Made by a program: the position numbers and the translations under genes
Notes under the pieces: generated by a model
Database searches by the model: none
What the model was told of the DNA's origin: nothing
What the model saw: only the letters and a program-made list of their open reading frames with translations
Source: an uncultured Bacteroides sp.
Lineage (GTDB): Bacteria; Bacteroidota; Bacteroidia; Bacteroidales; Bacteroidaceae
Assembly: GCA_945833835.1 (NCBI GenBank)
Contig: CAMAFR010000008.1
Location: 1-64,000 of the forward strand
Reading direction: 5' to 3'
Length of the DNA stretch: 64,000 nucleotides
Shown here: piece by piece, positions 25,896 to 35,062 of the stretch
Numbering within the stretch: the stretch's first letter is position 1
How the letters are laid out: the number at the start of each line of letters is the position of its first letter

Positions 25896-26087
25896 CAAAA
25901 ATGAAGCCGCACTTGCAGAATCGGGAAACTCATCAAATTTATAAGAAATACCGAGAACAGCTTCATCTTCCAATGGCGGGCCACGCCTTCGGGTAGCTTT
26001 TAAGCCGGTGGATTACAAAGGAGGAGGGCACTCAAATCATGTTTATCGGAGTTTCGTCACGCCTCAAGTGCGGCTTTTTCTTGTTTT
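25896..26087 (+). ncRNA. Structured small RNA, Bacteroidales-1 / 6S-like candidate
   Basis: Between its own promoter and a T-rich end lies a roughly 190-base unit whose two ends pair: AGCCGCACTTG at 25905-25915 with CAAGTGCGGCT at 26065-26075, then, nested inside, GAAACTC at 25925-25931 with GAGTTTC at 26049-26055. The 3' arm is followed by TTTTTCTTGTTTT, so the closing stem also acts as terminator. The Bacteroidales-1 RNA motif is described as lying downstream of the L20 gene with such a promoter and terminator, which fits. A long rod with its ends paired would also fit a 6S-type RNA; I cannot confirm this. Start and end are approximate. Confidence 0.75.
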
Positions 26088-26095
26088 CACTCACT

Positions 26096-26881
26096 ATGAT
26101 ATTTTATTTTTCTGGAACCGGAAATTCAGCATGGGTCGCCCGCCAGTTGGCCTCCTCCCTCCATGAACCGCTGTACGAGGTCGTGTCCGCACTGACCGAT
26201 GGTGCAGCATCCCTGTCCATAGATGCCGGTACATCGGTAGGCTTTGTGTTTCCCGTCTATTCGTGGGGACCGCCGTTGCCCGTGCTCCGTCTGCTGGCTT
26301 CCCTGCGTTTGTCGGCTGCTCCCTCTTACCTTTATTTTATATGTACCTGTGGCGACGATACCGGGAAGACCGCCCGTGTCTTCAGCCGGGCGGCCCGTCG
26401 GCGTGGCTGGCAGTGCAAGGCCGGTTTCTCGATTATCCTGCCCAATACCTATGTTTGCCTGCCCGGCTTTGACGTGGATGGGCAGGAACTGGTCCGTACC
26501 AAGCTGGCCAAGGCGGAAAGCCGGTTGTCGGAGGTCATTGCGGCTGTCCGTGCCCGGCAGGAAGGGTTCGATTGTCGCGAAGGCAGTCTGCCTTGGGTCA
26601 AGACCTACCTGATCCGTCCGTTGTTCCACCGCTATCTGACCTCTCCTCGCCGTTTTCATGTCACGGAGGCCTGTGTGGGGTGCGATCAGTGTGCCCGTCA
26701 TTGTCCTTTCCAGAACATCCGGGTGGAAGGACGGCCCCGGTGGGGCGACCGGTGTACGTTGTGTCTGTCCTGTTACCACCATTGTCCCCGTAAGGCTATC
26801 CGGTACAGTGTCTTTACGGAGGGAAAGGGGCAATACACTTTCCCCCGTCGGTCTTCTCCTTCTCTTTCGTCTAACGGGTAG
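26096..26881 (+). CDS. EFR1-type flavodoxin-ferredoxin fusion protein
   Basis: The 261-residue protein starts with a flavodoxin-like FMN-binding loop (IFYFSGTGNSAWVARQL) and a Rossmann-like domain to about 165, and ends with two 4Fe-4S motifs (CVGCDQCARHCPF and CTLCLSCYHHCPRKAI). This is the EFR1 family common in anaerobes; its electron partner is not known. I chose the ATG at 26096: the longer frame from 26039 overlaps the terminator arm of the small RNA and adds no conserved residues. The 3' end overlaps the convergent endonuclease gene by 11 bases. Confidence 0.88.
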   Translation: MIFYFSGTGNSAWVARQLASSLHEPLYEVVSALTDGAASLSIDAGTSVGFVFPVYSWGPPLPVLRLLASLRLSAAPSYLYFICTCGDDTGKTARVFSRAARRRGWQCKAGFSIILPNTYVCLPGFDVDGQELVRTKLAKAESRLSEVIAAVRARQEGFDCREGSLPWVKTYLIRPLFHRYLTSPRRFHVTEACVGCDQCARHCPFQNIRVEGRPRWGDRCTLCLSCYHHCPRKAIRYSVFTEGKGQYTFPRRSSPSLSSNG

Positions 26882-27707
26882 ACGGCAGTTCGGGCACATT
26901 GGCCTCTATCCGGTTCTCCACCTCATCGGGTAGTTTGGCGAAAAAGTCATAGCCGGTGATGGCTTCCACATCATCCACGCTCACCATGTAGTGGCGGAGC
27001 GGTTGGTGGTGTGCCTTGTTGTCGAACACGAATCCCATGGCGATGGGGTTCTTGCGGTTGTAGATGAGGACCACTTTAAAGAAGCGGTCGGGCACCGCCA
27101 CCTTGTTCTTCCCGATGCGGCGCGGACGTTTGCGGTCGTAGATGGGGCCGCAGGTGATATAGACCGTGCCGTATTTTTTCGCCCAGCCGCGGCAGCTTTC
27201 CTCCAGGTCACTCCAGTCGTCCCGATTCAGTTTCTGGTCTTGTGGGCAGATGTTGCTCAGGTAGAACGATTCCTCCATAGCTTTCGGGCTCCACTTCATG
27301 TCGGCGGCCGGTGCCATGTGTCCACGGTCGTAACCGGAGTTGGTGTAGTCATCGTGTTCGGCCCGTGGCGCAGGCACATCCGGGTCGGGCAGGAAGCGGT
27401 TCTTGCGTTCTTCCTGGCCAGTGGTCTCTTTGCGGGTCAGTTCCCATCCCACCCAGTTGGGTGTCTTGTAGTCCTTGTTGTACGAGGCGGTATAGCCCGT
27501 CCTTTTCAAGCGGATGTCCGGACGGTTCTGCGGGTCAGTCGGAATCTCCAGTTTGCTGCTGATGTCTGTGGCCGTTGTCTGTACTCCTCCGGTTCCTTCC
27601 TCCGGTTGTGGTTGCGGTTGGACCCAGTAGAGCACACCGGCGATGGCCAGTGCCAGCAGTCCGAATCCTTTCTTGGATGTTGAGGTGGTTCGTTTTTTTC
27701 TGCTCAT
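26871..27707 (-). CDS. DNA/RNA non-specific endonuclease (NUC family), membrane-anchored or secreted
   Basis: The 278-residue protein has a short basic N terminus and one hydrophobic helix (about 16-29, GLLALAIAGVLYWV), then a beta-beta-alpha-metal nuclease domain with the catalytic DRGHMAPAADM motif, the metal-binding asparagine region (YLSNICPQDQKLNRDDW) and GPIYD. It should cleave DNA and RNA outside the cytoplasm, for nutrient scavenging or defence. The ATG at 27707 is preferred over a longer frame to 27809, which would cross the -7 element TACCTTTG (minus strand, 27739-27746). Confidence 0.9.
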   Translation of the reverse strand: MSRKKRTTSTSKKGFGLLALAIAGVLYWVQPQPQPEEGTGGVQTTATDISSKLEIPTDPQNRPDIRLKRTGYTASYNKDYKTPNWVGWELTRKETTGQEERKNRFLPDPDVPAPRAEHDDYTNSGYDRGHMAPAADMKWSPKAMEESFYLSNICPQDQKLNRDDWSDLEESCRGWAKKYGTVYITCGPIYDRKRPRRIGKNKVAVPDRFFKVVLIYNRKNPIAMGFVFDNKAHHQPLRHYMVSVDDVEAITGYDFFAKLPDEVENRIEANVPELPSTR

Positions 27708-27738
27708 GCTGATGGATAGGTTGATAAGTTCAGGGGGA

Positions 27739-27746
27739 CAAAGGTA
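27739..27746 (-). promoter_or_regulatory. -7 promoter element of the endonuclease gene
   Basis: The minus strand reads TACCTTTG, matching TAnnTTTG. The upstream box is not clear. It lies 32 bases before the chosen ATG. Confidence 0.5.
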
Positions 27747-27825
27747 GCCATAATTTTTCAGAGCACTCTCTTTGTAGGGTAGGAGAAATTCTATAACTTG
27801 CGCACCCAAATACGATATCTGGAAT

Positions 27826-29325
27826 ATGAAAAAGATTTTTATGAATGAATGGATGAAGGAAAGACCTTATCCGAAGGCAGATGCTTCTGATGCCTACTAT
27901 GTTGATATAGCCAATAAAGTGGCTGCCATATTGCAGGAAACTGTCACCGACCAACTCATTACGGATGTTGCCCGCCGCAGCATGGGCTGTTGTCTGTCCC
28001 GGTGGTTTGAGGATATCATTTCCGAGACCGGCATTTGGATGACTGCAACGGCCCGTATGCAGGAACTTTACGGACTGCGTGTCCCCTTTATGGCGGCAGC
28101 CGAGGAGTATTACGAAGGCGAGGTCAACCGTGCGGACATCCGCTTCCTGTTGTGGTATTATCTACAGATTCTGTGCCGGTCGGTCAAGGTCCTCAATCCA
28201 GACGACGGACATATCCAGCAGGCTGCCGACCGTATCTACGAACTGCTCTCGGGCGAGTATGAAACGGCTCCAGCCAATGATACATTGACCACGTTTGTGT
28301 ATGGCCGTTTGTTTGGCGAGGACGACTTCGAACACTATACGATGGCACTGCGCTGGTTTCACATGCAGTGTTACCTCAACCCGTTGAACATGGCGGATTA
28401 TCTGAACCTGCTGGACCAGAAGGTCCGTCAGTTGCCGCCCGATGCGCCTGCCGGACTGGTGCGTTACCAGGAGGACGAGCTTTTCTATGACCATGTCTGT
28501 TTCGGTCGGTCGGGCTTCCTGACACACACTTCTGCCGAATGGCTGGCATTGCTGGGAGCCCGTGATCCGAGACTGTCGGCTTGGGCCGAAGCACATATCG
28601 CCCGTTCGCTGTTCTACCGTTACCGGAAAGAGGACGAGCGTTACCTTTATCTGGAAGATCTGCTGACGGGGGAGGAGGTGCCCGTGTTGCGCCGTTCGTT
28701 CACGAAAGACTGCCAGGAAGCGGTAGCTGCGGGTGAGAAGATTCTGCGGTTGCGCCTGCTCTATTTCGGAGGAGAGTGGCAGCAGATTGGTTTCGAACAG
28801 ATGGGCGATCCGGAAAAGGTCATGGGCGATGTAGAGCAGTTCCGCGAACTGGTGCTGCACCCCACAGCCAAGGCCAATTATGAACGGTTCATGCAGGCCA
28901 GCGGCGGCCGGCCGTTTGTGTTTGTGAAGACCCAGCAGGAGCTGAAGGATTTTATCGGTGAGCGGATGGGGATTGTGTTCGATGATTCGGACCAGCGGTT
29001 GCAGGTGGATGAACAGACCGGTGCCGTGCTGATGGCCTCTCCCGAAGTGGGCCTCCACATCCAGCTGGCATTGGCCGAGTGTCTGAAGTCGGCCGACAAT
29101 ACGTTCTACGATGCGTCCAGTGCGAAGAAGAACGCCATGTCGTTCATGGTCAACCCCGAGGTTATCCCTTACAGTCTGAGCTGTGCCCTGTATGATGCCG
29201 GTATGCTGGACGATGCCTTGATGAATTCGCGCAAAGGCGAGCAATATGGCGCGCGTCTGCTGCACGACAATGCCCGTTTCATGACTGATTTCTTCTATGG
29301 CCGTTGCCGCGGCATCGAAGGATGA
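27826..29325 (+). CDS. DUF3843-like protein, function unknown
   Basis: The 499-residue soluble protein begins MKKIFMNEWMKERPYPKADASDAYYVDIANKVAAIL (residues 1-36), which resembles DUF3843 proteins of Bacteroidales. It is rich in acidic and aromatic residues, mostly helical by eye, with no signal peptide and no catalytic motif that I recognise. Its stop overlaps the start of the AlaX-like gene (ATGA), so the two are probably translated together. The DUF assignment is from memory of the N-terminal pattern and is moderate. Confidence 0.6.
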   Translation: MKKIFMNEWMKERPYPKADASDAYYVDIANKVAAILQETVTDQLITDVARRSMGCCLSRWFEDIISETGIWMTATARMQELYGLRVPFMAAAEEYYEGEVNRADIRFLLWYYLQILCRSVKVLNPDDGHIQQAADRIYELLSGEYETAPANDTLTTFVYGRLFGEDDFEHYTMALRWFHMQCYLNPLNMADYLNLLDQKVRQLPPDAPAGLVRYQEDELFYDHVCFGRSGFLTHTSAEWLALLGARDPRLSAWAEAHIARSLFYRYRKEDERYLYLEDLLTGEEVPVLRRSFTKDCQEAVAAGEKILRLRLLYFGGEWQQIGFEQMGDPEKVMGDVEQFRELVLHPTAKANYERFMQASGGRPFVFVKTQQELKDFIGERMGIVFDDSDQRLQVDEQTGAVLMASPEVGLHIQLALAECLKSADNTFYDASSAKKNAMSFMVNPEVIPYSLSCALYDAGMLDDALMNSRKGEQYGARLLHDNARFMTDFFYGRCRGIEG

Positions 29326-29822
29326 AAAAAACGACTCCGACGATGGCAGAACAACTGGTACTGAACGAACACAACAAGGCAGAATACCCGCCCATGCACA
29401 CTACCGAGCATATTGTCAACCAGACGATGGTACGGCTGTTTGGATGCGGACGGGCGGTTTCCGCCCATATCGAGCGAAAAAAAAGCAAATTGGACTTCGC
29501 ATTGCCGCAGGCACCTACTGACGAAGAAATCCGCCGGATAGAGCAGACCGTCAATGACATTCTCGGGCAGCACTTGGCAGTGACGACCGAATTCATCACC
29601 CAAGAGGAGGCGGCAGGAAGGTTCGACCTGCACCGTCTGCCCGAAGGGGCTTCGGCTACGGTCCGCGTGGTCAGGGTGGGCGATTATGACGAATGCCTGT
29701 GCATCGGAGCTCATGTGTCGAACACTTCCGAAATCGGTGTCTTCCGAATCATCAGCCACGATTACAAGGAAGGCATTTTCAGGATGCGTTTCAAGCTGGA
29801 GCCTTTGCCCGGAAAGCCGTGA
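29322..29822 (+). CDS. AlaX-like tRNA editing (SAD) domain protein
   Basis: The 166-residue protein shows the tRNA-SAD zinc motif: HTTEHIVNQTM (HxxxH) and, later, CLCIGAHVSNTSEIG with the Cys and His ligands. Such stand-alone domains hydrolyse mischarged Ser- or Gly-tRNA(Ala), or edit threonyl-tRNA. The ATG at 29322 overlaps the previous stop; a GAT-poor internal ATG at 29343 is a less likely alternative. Substrate is not certain. Confidence 0.75.
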   Translation: MKKTTPTMAEQLVLNEHNKAEYPPMHTTEHIVNQTMVRLFGCGRAVSAHIERKKSKLDFALPQAPTDEEIRRIEQTVNDILGQHLAVTTEFITQEEAAGRFDLHRLPEGASATVRVVRVGDYDECLCIGAHVSNTSEIGVFRIISHDYKEGIFRMRFKLEPLPGKP

Positions 29823-29844
29823 TCCGTCTTTCCTGAGAACAAAG

Positions 29845-29897
29845 AGCGGAGGGAGTGTCATTTATCGTGGGATGTTTGACACTCCCTCCGCTTTTTC
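29845..29897. terminator. Terminator between the AlaX-like gene and the convergent S46 peptidase gene
   Basis: A perfect 16-base inverted repeat (29845-29860 with 29877-29892) is followed by five T on the plus strand. On the minus strand the hairpin precedes CTTTG, a weaker signal. It ends the AlaX transcript and probably also the peptidase transcript. Confidence 0.85.
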
Positions 29898-29920
29898 GGG
29901 GGAGACACGGACGGGCCTGC

Positions 29921-32086
29921 TTATTCCACAATGGTCATCTCGTCGATGAGGTTCTTGCAGCCGCCCAATTTCTCGACGATGAACAGCACATAGCGTATGT
30001 CTACCGCAATGGTGCGCTGCAGGTGGGTGTCGAAATGGATGTCACCGCTCAGCGATTCCCAGTTGCCGTCGAAAGCCGTACCGATGAGTTCGCCGTTGCC
30101 GTTCATCACCGGAGAGCCCGAGTTGCCGCCCGTGATGTCGTTGGTGGTCAGGAAGCAGGTGGGCATCTCGCCGTTGGGCAGGGCGTAGCGTCCGTAGTCT
30201 TTCTGTTGGTACAGTTCCTTCAGCCGGGCCGGAACGACAAATTCGGGATTCGTAGGATCTTCTTTTTCCATGACTCCCTTCAGGGTGGTGTAGTATTTGT
30301 AGTGCACCCCGTCCTTCGGGTCGTAGGCCTTGACGTTGCCGTAGGTCAGTCGCATGGTGAAGTTGGCGTCCGGTGCCTTCGGCGTGGGCGCATACATCTC
30401 ACACAGCCCGCGCACGTAGGTCTTGTGCAGCTGGTTGATGTCCTGGGTCTTGGCCGTAAGCCCGTCGTTCAGCTGGTTCAGCATCTCGAACTTCTGGCTG
30501 GAGTACTGCACGGCGAGGTCGGCGTCAATGGCTTCGGCGGTGGGGTTTTCGAGGAAGGCGTTCAGGTTCTGCTCGTTCGAGAAGATGGAGTTGTCATACA
30601 GGGCATCGACATAAGCGGCGGTGTTGCCCCCGAAACGGTTCCGGATGGTTTCATAGAAGGCGGGCAGTGCGTCGGCCGGCACTTTCTCTGCATAGAGCGG
30701 CAGCAGTGTTTTCGCCACTTTCCGGTCCACTTCGTGGTCGTAGTCCTTGTTGTGCACTTGCGCATAGCCGGTCCTGATTTCCTCGATGGCGGCCTCTATG
30801 TCTTTCTTTTTGTTTTTGGCAAGGGCCGTTTTCAGTTTGCCGAAACTTTCGAAAGTCGCACCGAATTCGATGCCGGACCGGAACACTTCGTTGAAATACG
30901 TGATTTGTTCCACTAACGGGGCCACATCGGCCACGTAGGCGTCAATCTGCCGCACCACGTTGGCGTAGGCATCATTGTTCCGGGACTGGGCAAAGGCGGC
31001 AAACCGGGCTTCCTGTTCCGCCTTGGTTTCCAAGACGTGGTTGTCCACAATGGCCTTGTTCATGCCGATGGAGTTCTTCCAGTAGTTGCTCGATCCGGCG
31101 TATTTGCTGGCGTACATGATACGGATGCGGGCACTGGCCGCCATCTCCTTCTTCAGAATCTCCTGCCGGGCCTCACGCACCGTGATGCGGGGAATGTTGG
31201 TGCCGCTCATGCGCAGCTTCACCTCGCTTTGGGTCAGGTAGCGGCTGGTGCTGCCGGGGAATCCCATAATCATGGCATAGTCGCCTTCTTCCAGTCCCCG
31301 CAGGCTGATGGCCAGGTGTTTCTTCACTTTCAGCGGTTGGTTGTCGGCGCTGTAGTCGGCCGGATTGCCGTCCTTGTCGGCATAAATGCGGAAGATGGAA
31401 AAGTCGCATGTATGGCGCGGCCACATCCAGTTGTCGGTCTCGCCGCCGAACTTGCCGATGGAAGAAGGCGGGGCAGCCACCATGCGTACATCGGTATAGG
31501 TCTTGATGTAGAACAGGTAGAACTTGTTGCCTTCGTAGAAGGGGAGTGCCAGTGTGCTGATGCCCGGTTTCCCTTTCAGGTCGCTTTTCTTCAGTTCGTT
31601 GGCGGCCAGTTTGTCCAGATAGTCCCGTCCGAACGATTCGGCCTCCGTCACCTTCTTCTTTTGAATGTCGGCATTGACCAGGTCGGTCACGTCCACAATC
31701 CGTTCCACAAAGCGGAACTGCAGCCCCGGTGTGGGCAGCTCTTCTTCGCGGCTCTTGGCCCAGAAGCCGTCGGTCAGGTAGTCATGTTCCACCGAGCTGT
31801 GCTGCTGTATGGCGCCATAGCCGCAATGGTGGTTGGTCAGAATCAGTCCGTCGGGCGAAATGATTTCGCCCGTACAGCCGCGCCCGAAGATGCCTACGGC
31901 GTCTTTCAGCGATACTTGGTGGGGGTGATAGATGTCATTGACGTCCATCTTCAGTCCTTGCGCTTTCATGCGGTCGGTCAGGTTCTTTTCTTGCATCATC
32001 TGGAGCAGCCACATCCCTTCGTCGGCTTTGGCCGGCAGGAACAGGGCGCACAGCAGGATGAGTGCCAATCCTTTCAGTTTTTTCAT
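29921..32086 (-). CDS. S46 family dipeptidyl peptidase, DPP7 type
   Basis: The 721-residue protein has a signal peptide ([21 protein letters not shown]) and the chymotrypsin-like S46 catalytic triad: His in [12 protein letters not shown], Asp in [13 protein letters not shown], and Ser in TGGNSGSPV. It removes dipeptides from the N termini of peptides in the periplasm, allowing amino acids to be used for growth. The residue 18 after the catalytic serine is glycine (AFDGNW), the DPP7 feature for large hydrophobic residues, where DPP11 has arginine for acidic residues. Another ATG is two codons upstream at 32092. The promoter-like TACCTTTG is on the minus strand at 32151-32158. Confidence 0.93.
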   Translation of the reverse strand: MKKLKGLALILLCALFLPAKADEGMWLLQMMQEKNLTDRMKAQGLKMDVNDIYHPHQVSLKDAVGIFGRGCTGEIISPDGLILTNHHCGYGAIQQHSSVEHDYLTDGFWAKSREEELPTPGLQFRFVERIVDVTDLVNADIQKKKVTEAESFGRDYLDKLAANELKKSDLKGKPGISTLALPFYEGNKFYLFYIKTYTDVRMVAAPPSSIGKFGGETDNWMWPRHTCDFSIFRIYADKDGNPADYSADNQPLKVKKHLAISLRGLEEGDYAMIMGFPGSTSRYLTQSEVKLRMSGTNIPRITVREARQEILKKEMAASARIRIMYASKYAGSSNYWKNSIGMNKAIVDNHVLETKAEQEARFAAFAQSRNNDAYANVVRQIDAYVADVAPLVEQITYFNEVFRSGIEFGATFESFGKLKTALAKNKKKDIEAAIEEIRTGYAQVHNKDYDHEVDRKVAKTLLPLYAEKVPADALPAFYETIRNRFGGNTAAYVDALYDNSIFSNEQNLNAFLENPTAEAIDADLAVQYSSQKFEMLNQLNDGLTAKTQDINQLHKTYVRGLCEMYAPTPKAPDANFTMRLTYGNVKAYDPKDGVHYKYYTTLKGVMEKEDPTNPEFVVPARLKELYQQKDYGRYALPNGEMPTCFLTTNDITGGNSGSPVMNGNGELIGTAFDGNWESLSGDIHFDTHLQRTIAVDIRYVLFIVEKLGGCKNLIDEMTIVE

Positions 32087-32150
32087 GTGCATGTATGTTT
32101 TTTAGTGAATAGGTAAGGATGTCTGCCGTCTGTCGGAGGCATTCCTGTGC

Positions 32151-32158
32151 CAAAGGTA
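32151..32158 (-). promoter_or_regulatory. -7 promoter element of the S46 peptidase gene
   Basis: The minus strand reads TACCTTTG, matching TAnnTTTG. No clear TTTG is seen upstream. About 65 bases of leader would precede the gene. Confidence 0.45.
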
Positions 32159-32252
32159 ATGTTTTTTTAGTAGATGCGGATGTAATGTTCGGTGATAAAC
32201 TTAAGTTAGTTTAAAAATTAGGCATATATTTCCCTGTATTCTGGAAACGTGC

Positions 32253-32260
32253 TACCTTTG
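32253..32260 (+). promoter_or_regulatory. -7 promoter element of the DUF4369 lipoprotein gene
   Basis: TACCTTTG matches the consensus, with TTTC at 32229-32232 as a one-mismatch -33 box at 20 bases. The ATG is 31 bases downstream. Confidence 0.55.
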
Positions 32261-32291
32261 CCGTCACAAAACGAAATTTGTTTTTTGGTTC

Positions 32292-33008
32292 ATGAATAAA
32301 CTCCTGTTTTTGCTATTGTCCACCGTGCTTTGCACTGCTTGCGGTAAGAAATATTCCATTGAGGGGCTGTCGTCCCTTTCGCGTCTGGACGGAAAGAAGA
32401 TGTACATCAAGGTTCCCCGGGGCAATGAGATGGTCAGCATAGATTCTGCCGAAGTCATCCACGGAGCTTTCCGGATGCAGGGGAGGGTGGATTCGGTGGT
32501 CATCGCCTCGCTGTATGTGGGCAATGACTGCATCCTTCCGGTGGTGATAGAGAGCGGCAAAATTCAGATCAACATCGACAATGCCGGCATGACAGTGAAA
32601 GGCACGCCGCTGAACAATTGCTTCAATGAGTTCATGATGAAGAAAAACGCGCTGGACGATATGGCTTATGAGGTAGAGCGGTTGGAGAGTCGCATGATTA
32701 TGGACGGCAAGTCGCCCGGCGAGATACAGGCAGAGGTGGAGCGTCAGCGTTCGGAGTTGGGAGCCGAGGTGGACAAGCTGGCGAAGACATTCATACAGGA
32801 CAATTACGACAATGTGTTGGGTCCCGGTGTCTTTCTGATGTTCTGCAACGGGCTGCCCTATCCGATGATGACCCCCGTCATGGAAGAAATCGTGAACGAC
32901 GCTCCCGAGACGTTCACCAACCACCCGCTGATTAAGGAATTTGTTTCGGTGGCCCGCAGCAACATGAGCCGTATTCAGGAAGCCCAGTCGCGCAGTGCTG
33001 TGAACTGA
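32292..33008 (+). CDS. DUF4369 lipoprotein
   Basis: The 238-residue protein has a lipoprotein signal (MNKLLFLLLSTVLCTACG, cysteine at 17). It is followed by a beta-rich DUF4369-type domain (about 20-105: GKKMYIKV, IDSAEVIHGAFRMQGRVDS, VVIESGKIQINID) and a helical C-terminal half (about 110-238) with charged coiled stretches. DUF4369 is often fused to thioredoxin domains in Bacteroidales; here no thioredoxin CxxC is present, so it is the stand-alone form. Role unknown. It stands alone and has a good terminator. Confidence 0.75.
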   Translation: MNKLLFLLLSTVLCTACGKKYSIEGLSSLSRLDGKKMYIKVPRGNEMVSIDSAEVIHGAFRMQGRVDSVVIASLYVGNDCILPVVIESGKIQINIDNAGMTVKGTPLNNCFNEFMMKKNALDDMAYEVERLESRMIMDGKSPGEIQAEVERQRSELGAEVDKLAKTFIQDNYDNVLGPGVFLMFCNGLPYPMMTPVMEEIVNDAPETFTNHPLIKEFVSVARSNMSRIQEAQSRSAVN

Positions 33009-33026
33009 GCAGGAGCGAGAGACGGT

Positions 33027-33053
33027 CCGAGAATCCTTCTCGGGCTTTTTTTT
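33027..33053 (+). terminator. Terminator of the DUF4369 gene
   Basis: CCGAGAA pairs with TTCTCGG across TCC, followed by GC and a run of T. It is a compact intrinsic terminator. Confidence 0.85.
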
Positions 33054-33060
33054 GCCCTGT

Positions 33061-33117
33061 CATCCTGTCTGCCCTGCTGAGCGGTTCTTTGCTTTCGCTC
33101 AGGAGGCAGACAGGATG
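33061..33117. terminator. Second long hairpin between convergent genes
   Basis: CATCCTGTCTGCC (33061-33073) is the exact reverse complement of 33105-33117, with an inner CTGAGC/GCTCAG stem. T-rich sequence follows on the plus strand. It probably serves plsC and its operon from the other side as well. Confidence 0.55.
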
Positions 33118-33152
33118 GTTTTGTTTTTACACACCTTCGCCGTGGCGTTTGT

Positions 33153-33884
33153 TCATTGGTGCCTTTCCGGCAGGGCCGCATGAATCACGTCGTAAGATTC
33201 GTGGATGAGCTGGTCTAAGTGGTCGCTGCCCTTGCCTTTCGGGTAGATGGCCGGATGGATGGTGAGCCGGAGCGGATGCCAGTGCAGCAGCTTGCCGGTG
33301 CGTGGCAGCACTTCGAAGGCACCGTCGATGGTCAGCGGTATGACCGGCATTTGCAGCTGGTCGGCCATCAGGAAAGCCCCTTTCTTGAAGGTGCCCATTT
33401 TGCCGGTATAAGTACGGGCCCCTTCGGGGAACACCACCATCGAGGTCCCTCCTTGCAGGATTTGCTCGGCCTTGCGGATGGTCTCCACAATTTTTCTGGG
33501 GCTGGATTTGTCGACAAAGATGGATCCTGCCGACTCGCAGGCCTTGCCCACAAAGGGCACCTTGCGCAGGCTTTTCTTCATCATCCACTTGAAGTTGCGG
33601 TTCAGGTACCCGTAAATCAGGAAGATGTCGAACGCGCCCTGGTGGTTGGCCACAAACACATAGGACGTGTTGGGCCGGATGTGCTCATATCCGCTGACCC
33701 GTACCGGGAGCAGGAACAGGCAGCACGTCAGCCGTGACCAGATTTTTCCGGGATAATATCCCCAGAAGTGGCCGTCGCCTATCCAGCACCCGATGGTTGT
33801 GGTGAGGGCGGTGAGGATGGTGAGTACCAGAAAAACGGGTAATCCGATGCAGATTTGGTAAAGGGTGTACAGTAATCGAATCAT
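33153..33884 (-). CDS. plsC: 1-acyl-sn-glycerol-3-phosphate acyltransferase
   Basis: The 243-residue membrane-associated enzyme acylates lysophosphatidic acid to phosphatidic acid. Family motifs are visible: NHQGAFDIF (NHx4D), FVDKSSPRKI, FPEGART and VIPLTIDG. Two hydrophobic segments lie at the N terminus. It is the last gene in the minus-strand operon headed by the glycosyltransferase; the metallophosphoesterase gene ends 17 bases upstream. Confidence 0.93.
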   Translation of the reverse strand: MIRLLYTLYQICIGLPVFLVLTILTALTTTIGCWIGDGHFWGYYPGKIWSRLTCCLFLLPVRVSGYEHIRPNTSYVFVANHQGAFDIFLIYGYLNRNFKWMMKKSLRKVPFVGKACESAGSIFVDKSSPRKIVETIRKAEQILQGGTSMVVFPEGARTYTGKMGTFKKGAFLMADQLQMPVIPLTIDGAFEVLPRTGKLLHWHPLRLTIHPAIYPKGKGSDHLDQLIHESYDVIHAALPERHQ

Positions 33885-33901
33885 AGGGTTTGTTTTTATG
33901 G

Positions 33902-35056
33902 TTAGGATTGTTTACGCAGGGTGATGACGGTGATTTCGGGCCAAGCCCCCAGCCGCATGGGGAACAGCACGAATCCCAGACCGATGTTGACATACAGTCC
34001 TCTTCCGTCTTGCAGGTAGAGCCCGTTGTGTTCGGGGTAAATCCATTGCGACACGCTCCACCCGAACAGGCTGATCTGCATGTCGTGGGTGTGTCCGGCC
34101 AGTGTCAGGTGGATGTCCGTGTCGGGTAGCACTTCCATGCGCCAATGGGTGGGGTCGTGGCTCATCAGCACTTTGAACATGCCGGCTGTCCCTTGCAGGG
34201 CCTCAGCCAGCCGCGCCCGTTGGGGGAAGGGAGGCCGTCCGTTGTTTTCCACTCCCACCAGTGCGATGCTGTCGTTGGCTCTGTACAGTGTCCGGTGTTC
34301 GTTGAGCAGCAGTTCCCAGCCCATTTGCCGTTCGCGCTGTTTCAGGCTGTCTAAGTTGGCTTCACTTTCGGCCTCGGTGTTCCAGTGGACGTATTGCCCG
34401 TAGTCGTGGTTGCCCAATACGGAATAGACACCGTCTTTGGCGGTCAGCCGGGATAGGATGGGCATGAATTCCGGCAGCTCGTCGGCGCGGCTGTTGACCA
34501 GGTCGCCGGTGAAGAGCACTACATCGGGTTGTTGTCGGTTGCACAGCCCGACGGCCTCTTCTAAAGGGGCGGGATTCCCTTTCCAGCTGCCGATGTGCAG
34601 GTCCGAGATTTGTAGGATGCGGTAACCGTCGAAGGCTGCCGGCAGTGCCGGTGAGCAGAAGGTGACCTCTTTCACCTGGAAGTTTTCCTTGCCCCACACC
34701 GCACCGTAGACGACGTAGACACACCCTATGATGCCAGCCAGCAGGGCTACCGGCAGTTCGAAGCGGGGCAGACGGAACAGCCCTCTGACACCTTTCAGCA
34801 GCAGGTCGGTCAGCGTGAACACCACTTTCGGCACACTGATGCACAGCATCACAATCAGGTAATAGCCGAATTCGTGGTGCAGCCGCTCGTGCAGCAGCAG
34901 GAAGCCGGCCAGCACGGCCAGCAGCACGGCAGAGGGCAGCCAATGCAGGCGGCGTGCCATCCGTCGGCCCATCGGCTGTACATATACCTTATATATATAC
35001 CAGTCCGGCAACAGGAGCAGCAGCAGGAAGGCAAGTGTGACTCTGAACAGTATCAT
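33902..35056 (-). CDS. Membrane-anchored metallophosphoesterase
   Basis: The 384-residue protein has about four N-terminal membrane segments (to about residue 125), then a calcineurin-like phosphoesterase domain with all metal-binding motifs: ISDLHIGSW, FTGDLVNS, LGNHDYGQ, MSHDPTHW and LAGHTHDMQ. Related proteins include YkuE-like and LpxH-like lipid or nucleotide phosphoesterases; the substrate cannot be read here. Its place beside plsC suggests a lipid substrate, which is inference. It is six bases after the MetH activation gene. Confidence 0.85.
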   Translation of the reverse strand: MILFRVTLAFLLLLLLPDWYIYKVYVQPMGRRMARRLHWLPSAVLLAVLAGFLLLHERLHHEFGYYLIVMLCISVPKVVFTLTDLLLKGVRGLFRLPRFELPVALLAGIIGCVYVVYGAVWGKENFQVKEVTFCSPALPAAFDGYRILQISDLHIGSWKGNPAPLEEAVGLCNRQQPDVVLFTGDLVNSRADELPEFMPILSRLTAKDGVYSVLGNHDYGQYVHWNTEAESEANLDSLKQRERQMGWELLLNEHRTLYRANDSIALVGVENNGRPPFPQRARLAEALQGTAGMFKVLMSHDPTHWRMEVLPDTDIHLTLAGHTHDMQISLFGWSVSQWIYPEHNGLYLQDGRGLYVNIGLGFVLFPMRLGAWPEITVITLRKQS

Positions 35057-35062
35057 AGGCGG

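Noticed and set aside
32975..33181. Small minus-strand frame between the DUF4369 gene and plsC
   Set aside because: It runs through two hairpins that are better explained as terminators.
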